Part shown: positions 1 through 6,054 of the stretch, in pieces | Layout: each line of letters begins with the position of its first letter | Numbering within the stretch: the first letter of the stretch is position 1 | Origin: Mucilaginibacter_A sp050954865 | GTDB lineage: Bacteria > Bacteroidota > Bacteroidia > Sphingobacteriales > Sphingobacteriaceae | DNA: 11,851 bases | NCBI GenBank assembly: GCA_050954865.1 | Contig: JBPBQN010000102.1 | Location: forward strand, 1-11,851 | Direction of reading: 5' to 3' | The notes under the pieces: generated by a model | The model's input: the letters and a program-made list of their open reading frames with translations, nothing else | The model's database searches: none | Told to the model about the DNA's origin: nothing | Translations under genes and position numbers: made by a program

Positions 1-599
1 TCATGTTCCCAAACGCGGCGATTAGTTGTATAGCATGTTCCTGTCCAATAATCTCTGGAATGATCACGAATGGTTGTAGAAATTGCTTTTTGAAGCGCAA
101 AAGCGGGCAATGCAGGCACTTCTGAAGGTAAATAATCATTAGACGTTCCTTCACCACGAATAGCAGCAATTGGCAAAATCAAATCGCCAACGTTATTTTT
201 CCGCTTTAAACCGCCGCATTTTCCTAAAAATATTACCGCTTTTGGATGAATCGCCGTTAATAAATCCATTACCGTTGCCGCCAAAGCACTTCCCATACCA
301 AAATTGATTATAGTGATTCCATCGGCCGTTACGCTTTGCATCGGTTTATCTAAACCCATAATCGGCGCATTATTGTGCCACTCTGAAAACAGTTGTATGT
401 ATTTAGAAAAATTAGTTAAGATCACGTATTCCTTGAAATCATCCAGCGGCCGGCCGGTGTAACGCGGCAACCAATTGGCCACAATCGCTTCTTTGGTTTT
501 AAGGCCGGATTTTACCGGACTTTGCACTTCTTTAATTTTATTGGCTTGCTTAACAATTTCAGGATCTTTCTTAACGTCTTTTTCTTCATTCATAACCAT
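1..599 (-). CDS. amn: AMP nucleosidase, short Bacteroidota form (C-terminal part cut by window edge)
   Basis: Hydrolyses AMP to adenine and ribose 5-phosphate in the cytoplasm, in purine salvage and adenylate control. The visible 199 codons read as the nucleoside phosphorylase/AMP nucleosidase fold: an early RYTGRPLDDFKEYV segment, a glycine-rich strand INFGMGSALAATVMD, then the phosphorylase-type core FLGKCGGLK, and a final YTTNRRVWEH at the edge. These segments resemble the roughly 260-residue Bacteroidota enzymes, which lack the long N-terminal domain of E. coli Amn. The frame is open at base 1, so the C-terminus lies outside the window. Two in-frame ATGs are possible, at 599 and 593, separated by one codon; neither has a clear Shine-Dalgarno. 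It lies just downstream of clpX in the same direction, but a strong terminator separates the two, so it probably has its own promoter. Confidence 0.88.
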   Translation of the reverse strand, partial: MVMNEEKDVKKDPEIVKQANKIKEVQSPVKSGLKTKEAIVANWLPRYTGRPLDDFKEYVILTNFSKYIQLFSEWHNNAPIMGLDKPMQSVTADGITIINFGMGSALAATVMDLLTAIHPKAVIFLGKCGGLKRKNNVGDLILPIAAIRGEGTSNDYLPSEVPALPAFALQKAISTTIRDHSRDYWTGTCYTTNRRVWEH

Positions 600-614
600 G
601 CTTCTTTTACCACA

Positions 615-622
615 CAAAAATA
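615..622 (-). promoter_or_regulatory. Candidate -7 box for amn
   Basis: The minus strand reads TATTTTTG, a full match to the Bacteroidota -7 consensus TAnnTTTG. It begins just after the clpX terminator and ends 15 bases before the upstream amn ATG (599). No clear -33 TTG is seen; that position falls inside the terminator hairpin. If used, the amn transcript would have a leader of only about 10 to 15 bases. Confidence 0.35.
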
Positions 623-627
623 AGCAT

Positions 628-660
628 AAAAAAACCCCGGTTTAAAACCGGGGTTTTTTT
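628..660 (-). terminator. Rho-independent terminator of the clpP-clpX transcript
   Basis: Stem CCCCGG (635-640) pairs with CCGGGG (648-653) around a 7-base loop, flanked by seven A (628-634) and seven T (654-660). The A and T runs extend the stem and give a U-tract in either direction, so the structure is symmetric and could work both ways. Both neighbouring genes are on the minus strand, so its relevant job is ending the clpX message. The clpX stop codon (659-661) overlaps the edge of the terminator. Confidence 0.9.
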
Positions 661-1903
661 ATGCAGCTTTCAACTTTTTCAAGTCAGATTTTTCAAATTT
701 TTCCCTGGCATAATCCAGTGTGATATCGAGTTGTTTCTGGTCTCGGCTGGATGGTATTTCAAACATCGCATCAATCATGATAGCTTCACAAATGGATCGC
801 AATCCACGCGCGCCCAGCTTAAATTCCATCGCTTTATCCACAACGTAATCCAACACTTCCGGATCAAAATTCAATTCTACATCTTCATATTCAAACAGCT
901 TATTATATTGTTTGATCAATGAATTTTTTGGTTCGATCAAAATCGCCAGCATCGCTTTCCGATCCAGCGGATTTAAATAAGTTAATATCGGCAAACGTCC
1001 AATTAACTCCGGAATCAAACCAAAAGCTTTCAAATCCTGCGGAGAAATATATTTATACAAGTTTTTCAAGTCGATGTCCTGGTCGTCGCCTTTCATTTTG
1101 TAACCAACCGTTTGAGTACGCATCCGATTAGCAATTTTCTTTTCAATTCCATCAAAAGCACCACCGCAGATAAACAAAATGTTGCTGGTATTTACGGTAA
1201 TCATTTTCTGATCAGGATGCTTGCGACCACCTTGCGGCGGTACATTTACCATCGTTCCTTCCAGAATTTTTAGTAAAGCCTGCTGCACACCTTCGCCAGA
1301 AACATCACGCGTAATGGAAGGATTATCGCTTTTACGGGCAATTTTATCAACCTCATCGATGTAAACAATACCACGTTCGGCTAAAGTAACATCGTAATCC
1401 GCAGCTTGCAAAAGGCGCGTTAAAATACTCTCGACATCTTCGCCTACGTAACCAGCTTCCGTTAAAACCGTTGCATCGCAAATACAAAAAGGTACATTTA
1501 ACACTTTTGCAATAGTTTTGGCCAGCAACGTTTTTCCTGTTCCGGTTTCGCCAACTAAAATGATGTTTGATTTTTCAATATCAACCTCATCTTTGCCAAT
1601 TTTCTGATTTAACCTTTTATAGTGATTATAAACGGCAACCGACAAAACTTTTTTAGCATCATCCTGACCAATAACATACTGATCCAAATGAGTTTTAATT
1701 TCCAGCGGCTTTAAAATAGCAGGAGTAGTAGCTTGCTGCGGAGATTTTACTTTCCGCAGCTTTAGTTCCTCAGCCAGAATATCATTAGCCTGGTTTACGC
1801 ATTTATCACAAATATGAGCGTCCAGTCCGGCAATCAGCATTAACGAATCTTGCTTGCCGGCACCACAAAATGAACATTTGATATCTTTACTGGTTTTGCT
1901 CAT
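659..1903 (-). CDS. clpX: ATP-dependent Clp protease ATP-binding subunit ClpX
   Basis: A 414-residue AAA+ unfoldase that recognises tagged or damaged proteins, unfolds them with ATP and feeds them into ClpP. The N-terminal zinc-binding domain has four cysteines (C10, C13, C32, C35). The AAA+ module shows Walker A GETGTGKT (118-125), pore loop GYVG (151-154), Walker B with DE at 183-184, the RKH pore loop (227-229) and a sensor-2 GARGLR motif (364-369). The length is normal for the family. The loop that docks on ClpP, IGF in E. coli, reads VGY here (266-268). The ATG at 1903 follows clpP by 16 bases, so the two are almost certainly co-transcribed. The gene ends directly on an intrinsic terminator. 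Confidence 0.98.
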   Translation of the reverse strand: MSKTSKDIKCSFCGAGKQDSLMLIAGLDAHICDKCVNQANDILAEELKLRKVKSPQQATTPAILKPLEIKTHLDQYVIGQDDAKKVLSVAVYNHYKRLNQKIGKDEVDIEKSNIILVGETGTGKTLLAKTIAKVLNVPFCICDATVLTEAGYVGEDVESILTRLLQAADYDVTLAERGIVYIDEVDKIARKSDNPSITRDVSGEGVQQALLKILEGTMVNVPPQGGRKHPDQKMITVNTSNILFICGGAFDGIEKKIANRMRTQTVGYKMKGDDQDIDLKNLYKYISPQDLKAFGLIPELIGRLPILTYLNPLDRKAMLAILIEPKNSLIKQYNKLFEYEDVELNFDPEVLDYVVDKAMEFKLGARGLRSICEAIMIDAMFEIPSSRDQKQLDITLDYAREKFEKSDLKKLKAA

Positions 1904-1919
1904 GATTTCTTATAAATTA

Positions 1920-2621
1920 CTACTTATCGGCTTTATTACTTTTCAAAACTTCGTCAACCATACCAAATTGTTTAGCTTCTTCAGAAGTCATCCAGTAATC
2001 ACGATCAGAAGATTTTTCCACCCACTCATACGATTGTTCTGAGTGCTTGGATATGATTTCATACAATTCTTTTTTCAAGCGCAGCATTTCACGCAGGTTA
2101 ATCTCCATATCAGATGCTACACCTTGTGCGCCTCCTGATGGCTGATGAATCATTACGCGTGAATGCGGCAATACAGCACGTTTGCCTTTTGTACCTGCGC
2201 AAAGTAAAACCGCAGCCATAGAAGCAGCCATACCAGTACAAATTGTAGCTACATCGTTGGAAATAAACTGCATCGTATCATAAATACCCAAACCTGCATA
2301 AACCGAACCGCCCGGAGAATTGATATAAATCTGAATATCTCTCTTAGCATCTGTAGATTGCAAAAACAGCAACTGTGCCTGGATGATATTTGCATTTTGA
2401 TCCATCACGGCATCACCCAAAAAGATAATCCGATCCATCATCAAACGTGAAAACACGTCCATTTGTGCCACGTTTAACTGGCGCTCCTCAATGATATAAG
2501 GCGTCATGCCAGTTGGCAGCTGTGTATTTTCTACACCAGCTATAAATTTATCTACATAAATACCGTTAATGCGATGGTGCTTAACGGCATATTTTCTGAA
2601 CTCATTTTTATCTATTTGCAT
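1920..2621 (-). CDS. clpP: ATP-dependent Clp protease proteolytic subunit ClpP
   Basis: A serine peptidase of family S14 that forms the barrel degrading proteins delivered by ClpX. With the start chosen here it has 233 residues. The catalytic triad is visible as S134 (GMAASMA), H159 (MIHQP) and D208 (RDYW). The core aligns along its length with E. coli ClpP, with a longer N-terminal stretch of about 40 residues. The frame stays open up to an ATG at 2654, but that would add 11 residues encoded by one arm of an intergenic hairpin. The ATG at 2621, giving MQIDKNEF, is therefore preferred. It lies between tig (79 bases upstream) and clpX (16 bases downstream). Confidence 0.96.
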   Translation of the reverse strand: MQIDKNEFRKYAVKHHRINGIYVDKFIAGVENTQLPTGMTPYIIEERQLNVAQMDVFSRLMMDRIIFLGDAVMDQNANIIQAQLLFLQSTDAKRDIQIYINSPGGSVYAGLGIYDTMQFISNDVATICTGMAASMAAVLLCAGTKGKRAVLPHSRVMIHQPSGGAQGVASDMEINLREMLRLKKELYEIISKHSEQSYEWVEKSSDRDYWMTSEEAKQFGMVDEVLKSNKADK

Positions 2622-2629
2622 ATTTCTAT

Positions 2630-2678
2630 AAAAAACAATGGTTATCCAATTCATCGTTTATTGAACCGGATAACCATT
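2630..2678 (-). terminator. Intergenic hairpin with T-run between tig and clpP (attenuator or weak terminator)
   Basis: An 11-base perfect inverted repeat, AATGGTTATCC (2637-2647) and its complement (2668-2678), encloses a 20-base loop. On the minus strand the stem is followed by G and six T (2630-2635), the arrangement of an intrinsic terminator. The stem is only moderately GC-rich and the loop is long, so read-through is likely. It sits 22 bases after the tig stop codon and just before clpP, where it could set the tig:clpP ratio or stabilise the tig message 3' end. Confidence 0.6.
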
Positions 2679-2700
2679 AACTTTTAATTTTGTTAAAGAT

Positions 2701-4047
2701 TTATTCCAGCTTTTTGAACGCTGTGTTATCGATTTCTTTTTTGTCTAAAGTAACAACTGTTTTGAGGTAATCAAAAACTTTCAATGCTTTTACTTCTTCA
2801 AAAAGTTTATTTGCGTTATCCTTATCTTGTAAAAATTGTACGGTGTATTGGCCTAATTGCGCTTCATCTAACGCTTGCGGACTGTACATCCTAAATTGTG
2901 CATCCAAACGTTGTTTTGCCGCCTGGAAAACTTCTTCATACTTAATTTCAATGTTATTGTCTTTGATGATTTTATTTTCAACCAAAGTCCATTTTAAATT
3001 TTTGGCGAAATCATTATAACCGCCTTCTAATTCTTCTGGGCTCAGTTTTTCATTGGTTGCTTTCAGCCATCTTTTCAAAAATTCGTCCGGCAATTCAAAA
3101 CTAACTTTGCTCAACACAAAATTGTAAAGCTCATCCTGCAATTTGCGATCTGCATCCTGCGCCATCATGGATTCCTGCTCTTCTGCAATTTTTGCACGAA
3201 ACTCTTCTTCAGTATGAACTACACCTTCGCCAAAAATCTTGTCGAAAAACTCCTGATTCAAATCAGATTCTTCTAAGCGGTTTACATTTTTTACCGTTAG
3301 TTGAAAATTAGATTTCAAATCAGCTGCTTCTGCTTCCTCAATTTTTAACAAAGCTGCAATTTTTGCTGCATCGCCGTTAAAAGCTTTGTTAATATCGAAA
3401 GTAATAACATCGCCTTTTTTAAGGCCAATCAAAGAACTTTTTACTTCTTCATTTGCAATCTGCTCAATGCGAACTGAAGTTGTATTCTTGATACCATCTT
3501 CAAAAACAGAACCATCTGGAGAAAGCTGCTTCATTTCAGAATACAACACGTCATCATCTGCCGATACGTCAGGGTTTGTCATTTTACCATAGCTTCTGCG
3601 GATGTTTTTGATGCGCGCCTGTAAGGTTTCATCGTCAATTTTGACAACATATTGCGGGATCACATCAGCAGCAGAAAAATCCAATGCAAAATCCGGAGCC
3701 AAACCTACTTCATAATTAAACTCGTAATCTTCAGTAAAATCCCAGTTAAAAGTTTTGTCGTCATCAGCTTTTGGCAACGGCTGACCTAAAACTTCCAATT
3801 GATTATCGGTAATGTAATTATTTAAAGAATCAGAAAGCATGTGGTTAATTTCATCAACCAAAATGCTTTTACCATACATTTTTTTGATGTGCGCAACCGG
3901 AACCATTCCCGGACGAAATCCTGGTAATTTTGCTTTTTTTGCTTGTTCTTTTATTGCTTTTTCTACGCGCGGCTGGTAATCTTCCTGACTAATCTTGATG
4001 TTTAAAACGGCGTTTAAATCATCTATTTTTTCTTGTGTGATATTCAT
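2701..4047 (-). CDS. tig: Trigger factor, ribosome-associated chaperone
   Basis: A cytosolic chaperone that binds at the ribosomal exit tunnel and shelters nascent chains. It has 448 residues from the chosen ATG. The N-terminal ribosome-binding domain carries the signature GFRPG at 43-47, followed by VP. The middle region shows only a weak echo of the FKBP-type PPIase domain (for example SSLIGLKKGDVITF) and lacks the usual aromatic active-site pattern, so isomerase activity is doubtful. The C-terminal third is a charged, helical substrate-binding domain. The frame remains open to 4182, but that extension would be translated through the tRNA-Leu gene and its terminator, so the ATG at 4047 (MNITQEKIDD) is the real start. 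The tig-clpP-clpX order is a classical bacterial cluster. Confidence 0.95.
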   Translation of the reverse strand: MNITQEKIDDLNAVLNIKISQEDYQPRVEKAIKEQAKKAKLPGFRPGMVPVAHIKKMYGKSILVDEINHMLSDSLNNYITDNQLEVLGQPLPKADDDKTFNWDFTEDYEFNYEVGLAPDFALDFSAADVIPQYVVKIDDETLQARIKNIRRSYGKMTNPDVSADDDVLYSEMKQLSPDGSVFEDGIKNTTSVRIEQIANEEVKSSLIGLKKGDVITFDINKAFNGDAAKIAALLKIEEAEAADLKSNFQLTVKNVNRLEESDLNQEFFDKIFGEGVVHTEEEFRAKIAEEQESMMAQDADRKLQDELYNFVLSKVSFELPDEFLKRWLKATNEKLSPEELEGGYNDFAKNLKWTLVENKIIKDNNIEIKYEEVFQAAKQRLDAQFRMYSPQALDEAQLGQYTVQFLQDKDNANKLFEEVKALKVFDYLKTVVTLDKKEIDNTAFKKLE

Positions 4048-4072
4048 TGTGTTGGAACTGTTTTTACGTAAT

Positions 4073-4109
4073 AAAAAAATTCCTCCGTCAGGTTTAAATG
4101 ACGGAGGAA
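4073..4109 (-). terminator. Strong rho-independent terminator after tRNA-Leu
   Basis: An 11-base perfect stem, TTCCTCCGTCA (4080-4090) paired with 4099-4109, has an 8-base loop and is followed on the minus strand by seven T (4073-4079). It begins 7 bases past the 3' end of tRNA-Leu. Its U-tract ends only 25 bases before the tig start codon, leaving no room for a full promoter between them. Confidence 0.92.
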
Positions 4110-4115
4110 AGTAAG

Positions 4116-4197
4116 TGCGGAAGAAGGGACTCGAACCCCCACGCCGTGAAGCGCCAGATCCTAAGTCTGGTGCGGCTACCAATTACGCCACTTCCGC
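4116..4197 (-). tRNA. tRNA-Leu, anticodon UAG
   Basis: An 82-base class II tRNA that reads CUA leucine codons and probably other CUN codons. The acceptor arms GCGGAAG (5' end at 4197) and CTTCCGC pair over 7 bases, with A as discriminator at 4116. The anticodon stem CCAGA/TCTGG encloses CTTAGGA, giving anticodon TAG (4161-4163). A long variable arm (CGCTTCACGGCG) and a T-loop containing GTTCGAGTC agree with leucine identity. The 3' CCA is not encoded (CTT follows), so it must be added by the CCA-adding enzyme. A terminator follows at once. Confidence 0.95.
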
Positions 4198-4217
4198 GTG
4201 TTTAGGATTATTTTTTG

Positions 4218-4225
4218 CAAAATTA
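4218..4225 (-). promoter_or_regulatory. Candidate -7 box for tRNA-Leu
   Basis: The minus strand reads TAATTTTG, matching the Bacteroidota -7 consensus TAnnTTTG and ending 20 bases before the mature tRNA 5' end. The -33 region is a T-rich run without a clear TTG. It is the only good candidate between bshA and the tRNA, and might also supply read-through transcription into tig. Confidence 0.45.
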
Positions 4226-4287
4226 AATTATTATTACGAATAAAAAAATGTTAAATTTTATTTCTGCAAATTGGCTCACCAATTTTT

Positions 4288-4342
4288 ACCTGATAAAAGA
4301 AGCATTATATTTAACCATGCTGTTTTTATCGGTATAAATTTA
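4288..4342 (-). repeat. Hairpin-forming dispersed repeat, copy 1 (end of bshA)
   Basis: Bases 4316-4342 are identical over 27 bases to 9489-9515. A second block, GATAAAAGAAGCAT (4292-4305), is identical over 14 bases to 9468-9481. The spacer differs in both length (10 versus 7) and sequence. The two blocks are near-complementary, so each copy can fold into a hairpin: here a 14-base stem with a 2-base mismatch, plus a bulged T at 4291 beyond it. The outer edge includes the bshA stop codon (4340-4342). No T-run follows on the minus strand, so it is not a classical terminator, although it may protect the bshA message 3' end. Confidence 0.75.
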
Positions 4343-5479
4343 GGCTGATACTTTTGAACGTTCGATGACTTCGCGGTAGTAATCTTCATACAAAGGCAAA
4401 ATCAAGCTTAAATCAAACTCTTTTGCGCGTGCCAAAGCGTTGTCTTTAAACTCCTGCAAACGATTATCATCCTCCAAAATGTAAACTGCTTTTTCGGCCA
4501 TGGCTTTTACATCGCCAACATTGGTCATAAATCCGGTTACGCCATCTACGTTTAATTCTGGTATGCCGCCGGTGTTAGAACTGATTACCGGAACTTTGCA
4601 CGCCATCGCTTCCAGCGCAGCCAAACCAAAACTTTCAGATTCGGATGGCATCAAAAATAAATCTGCAACAGATAAAATTTCTTCTACCGCTTCCTGTTTT
4701 CCTAAAAAGCGAACGTTATCAGTTACGCTCAGATCTCGGCACAACTGTTCGCACATTGAACGTTCCGGGCCATCACCAACCATTAATAATTTAGAAGGAA
4801 TTTGTTTACAAACAATAGCAAAAAGCTTAATTACATCTTCCGTTTTTTTCACTTTACGGAAGTTGGAAGTGTGAACCAAAATCTTCTCTCCCGAAGGCGC
4901 AATGGCTTTTTTAAAATGATCTTTTGCTTTTTTGCTGAACCGCCTTAAATCGATAAAATTCGGAATCACACGAATTTCATTTTCCACCTCAAAAAAATCA
5001 AGTGTATCTTTTTTTAAGCTGTCAGAAACCGCTGTTACGCCATCAGACATATTAATGGAAAAAGTAACCACCGGTTTAAACGTGCGATCTTTACCAACTA
5101 AAGTAATATCTGTTCCATGCAAAGTGGTTACAAACGGAATGTGAATGCCGTACGTTTTTAGAATCTGTTTGGCCAAATAAGCTGCAGAAGCATGTGGAAT
5201 GGCGTAATGTACATGCAATAAATCCAGTTTTTCAAAACGCACTACATCAACCATTTTACTAGCTAAAGCAATTTCATAAGGCGCGTAATCAAACAGCGGA
5301 TACTTTGAAACCGCAACCTCGTGGTAAAAAAGGTTTTCAGAAAAAAAATCCAGCCTTGCGGGCTGGTTATAGGTGATAAAATGAACCTGATGGCCGTTAT
5401 CTGCCAAAGCTTTACCTAATTCGGTGGCAACAACGCCGCTGCCACCAAATGTAGGATAACATACAATACCTATTTTCAT
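4340..5479 (-). CDS. bshA: N-acetyl-alpha-D-glucosaminyl L-malate synthase BshA
   Basis: A GT4-family, GT-B-fold glycosyltransferase joining GlcNAc from UDP-GlcNAc to L-malate, the first step of bacillithiol synthesis in the cytoplasm. It has 379 residues from the chosen ATG, normal for BshA. The N-terminal half starts MKIGIVCYPTFGGSGVVATELG with the donor/acceptor glycine loop (12-15) and has the BshA-like HVHYAIPHASAAYLAKQ segment (89-105). The C-terminal half has MVGDGPE (233-239), the EX7E motif (E282 and E290) and GGIPELN (304-310). An in-frame TTG at 5497 would add six residues but overlaps the likely promoter, so the ATG at 5479 is chosen. The later steps (BshB deacetylase, BshC ligase) are not in this window. 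Confidence 0.93.
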   Translation of the reverse strand: MKIGIVCYPTFGGSGVVATELGKALADNGHQVHFITYNQPARLDFFSENLFYHEVAVSKYPLFDYAPYEIALASKMVDVVRFEKLDLLHVHYAIPHASAAYLAKQILKTYGIHIPFVTTLHGTDITLVGKDRTFKPVVTFSINMSDGVTAVSDSLKKDTLDFFEVENEIRVIPNFIDLRRFSKKAKDHFKKAIAPSGEKILVHTSNFRKVKKTEDVIKLFAIVCKQIPSKLLMVGDGPERSMCEQLCRDLSVTDNVRFLGKQEAVEEILSVADLFLMPSESESFGLAALEAMACKVPVISSNTGGIPELNVDGVTGFMTNVGDVKAMAEKAVYILEDDNRLQEFKDNALARAKEFDLSLILPLYEDYYREVIERSKVSA

Positions 5480-5494
5480 AACTTGATTTGTGTG

Positions 5495-5502
5495 CAAATT
5501 TA
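5495..5502 (-). promoter_or_regulatory. Candidate -7 box for bshA
   Basis: The minus strand reads TAAATTTG, a full match to TAnnTTTG, ending 15 bases before the bshA ATG. A clear -33 TTG is missing; only a T-rich stretch is present. A 10-base palindrome, GTAAATTTAC (5535-5544), lies about 33 bases further upstream and could be an operator, though AT-rich palindromes this short are common. Confidence 0.4.
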
Positions 5503-5561
5503 TAAGTTTAAAATCTGCATAAAATAAACCTTATGTAAATTTACTGTTGAGAAATGGTTGC

Positions 5562-6011
5562 CTATGCTGTTTTTGCAGCACTTAATTTGGTTTGCAATTC
5601 CTGCTGTTTTTTTTGTTTTTTGGCGATGTCTTTATTCAAATCTTTAATTTTATTGTTCAGATTTTTTACATCATTATTGGCATCTTTTGAATCTTCAGAT
5701 TTGCTGGCGGCACGTTTGGCTTCTTTTCTGGCTTTTTTGGTTTTATCATAATCACCATCACTTGCACGTTGTGCTATTTCGCTGCTTTGCTGTGCAGATT
5801 GCTGAGAATCTTTAGCAGCATCTGTAGCTTTAGCTTGTTCACCCGGAAGTTTATTTTGCGCTTCCTGTAATTTGGCTTGCAAATCAGCAATGTCTTTTGT
5901 TACTTCTGCATACTGTTGATTCAACTTTACGGTATCAACATTTTTTTGTGCGAAAGCTTGTGTTGTTAAACCTAAAAAGGCAATACTTACGGCTAAAATA
6001 ATCTTTTTCAT
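5562..6011 (-). CDS. Small secreted coiled-coil protein of unknown function
   Basis: A 149-residue protein I cannot assign to a named family. Residues 1-21 form a clear type I signal peptide with probable cleavage at AFA|Q (21/22), so it is likely periplasmic or outer-membrane associated. The mature part is very rich in Lys, Gln, Ala, Asp and Asn, and has no cysteine. It shows heptad-like helical stretches around 28-56 (LNQQYAEVTKDIADLQAKL) and 113-145, separated by a Ser/Ala/Gln-rich linker, and looks like a helical hairpin. The frame is open a further nine codons to 6038, but MKKIILAVS at 6011 is the natural signal-peptide start. It follows the serine hydrolase by 43 bases, so co-transcription is likely. 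A structural or binding role is more likely than catalysis. Confidence 0.8.
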   Translation of the reverse strand: MKKIILAVSIAFLGLTTQAFAQKNVDTVKLNQQYAEVTKDIADLQAKLQEAQNKLPGEQAKATDAAKDSQQSAQQSSEIAQRASDGDYDKTKKARKEAKRAASKSEDSKDANNDVKNLNNKIKDLNKDIAKKQKKQQELQTKLSAAKTA

Positions 6012-6054
6012 GTTCTGGTTTTTTGCTTTTGGGTTCAAAAACCATGCCTTTTAA

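Noticed and set aside
2622..2654. Eleven-residue longer ClpP starting at 2654
   Set aside because: The extra codons come from the intergenic hairpin and T-run; the ATG at 2621 gives a normal start.
4048..4182. N-terminal extension of trigger factor starting at 4182
   Set aside because: The extension is a translation of the tRNA-Leu gene and its terminator; the family N-terminus begins at the ATG at 4047.
4268..4285. Seven-base perfect hairpin AAATTGG-CTCA-CCAATTT, considered as a bshA terminator
   Set aside because: The stem is short and AT-rich and has no T-run directly after it on the minus strand, so termination there is not supported.
4500..4874. Plus-strand open frame of 124 codons inside bshA
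   Set aside because: Antisense shadow of BshA with low-complexity Ser/Thr-rich translation and no plausible start signal.
5480..5497. TTG start of BshA at 5497
   Set aside because: It overlaps the likely -7 promoter box and adds six residues not expected before the MKIGIVCYPT start.
5535..5544. Palindrome GTAAATTTAC considered as an operator for bshA
   Set aside because: Palindromes of this length and AT content are expected by chance; there is no second copy or nearby regulator gene.
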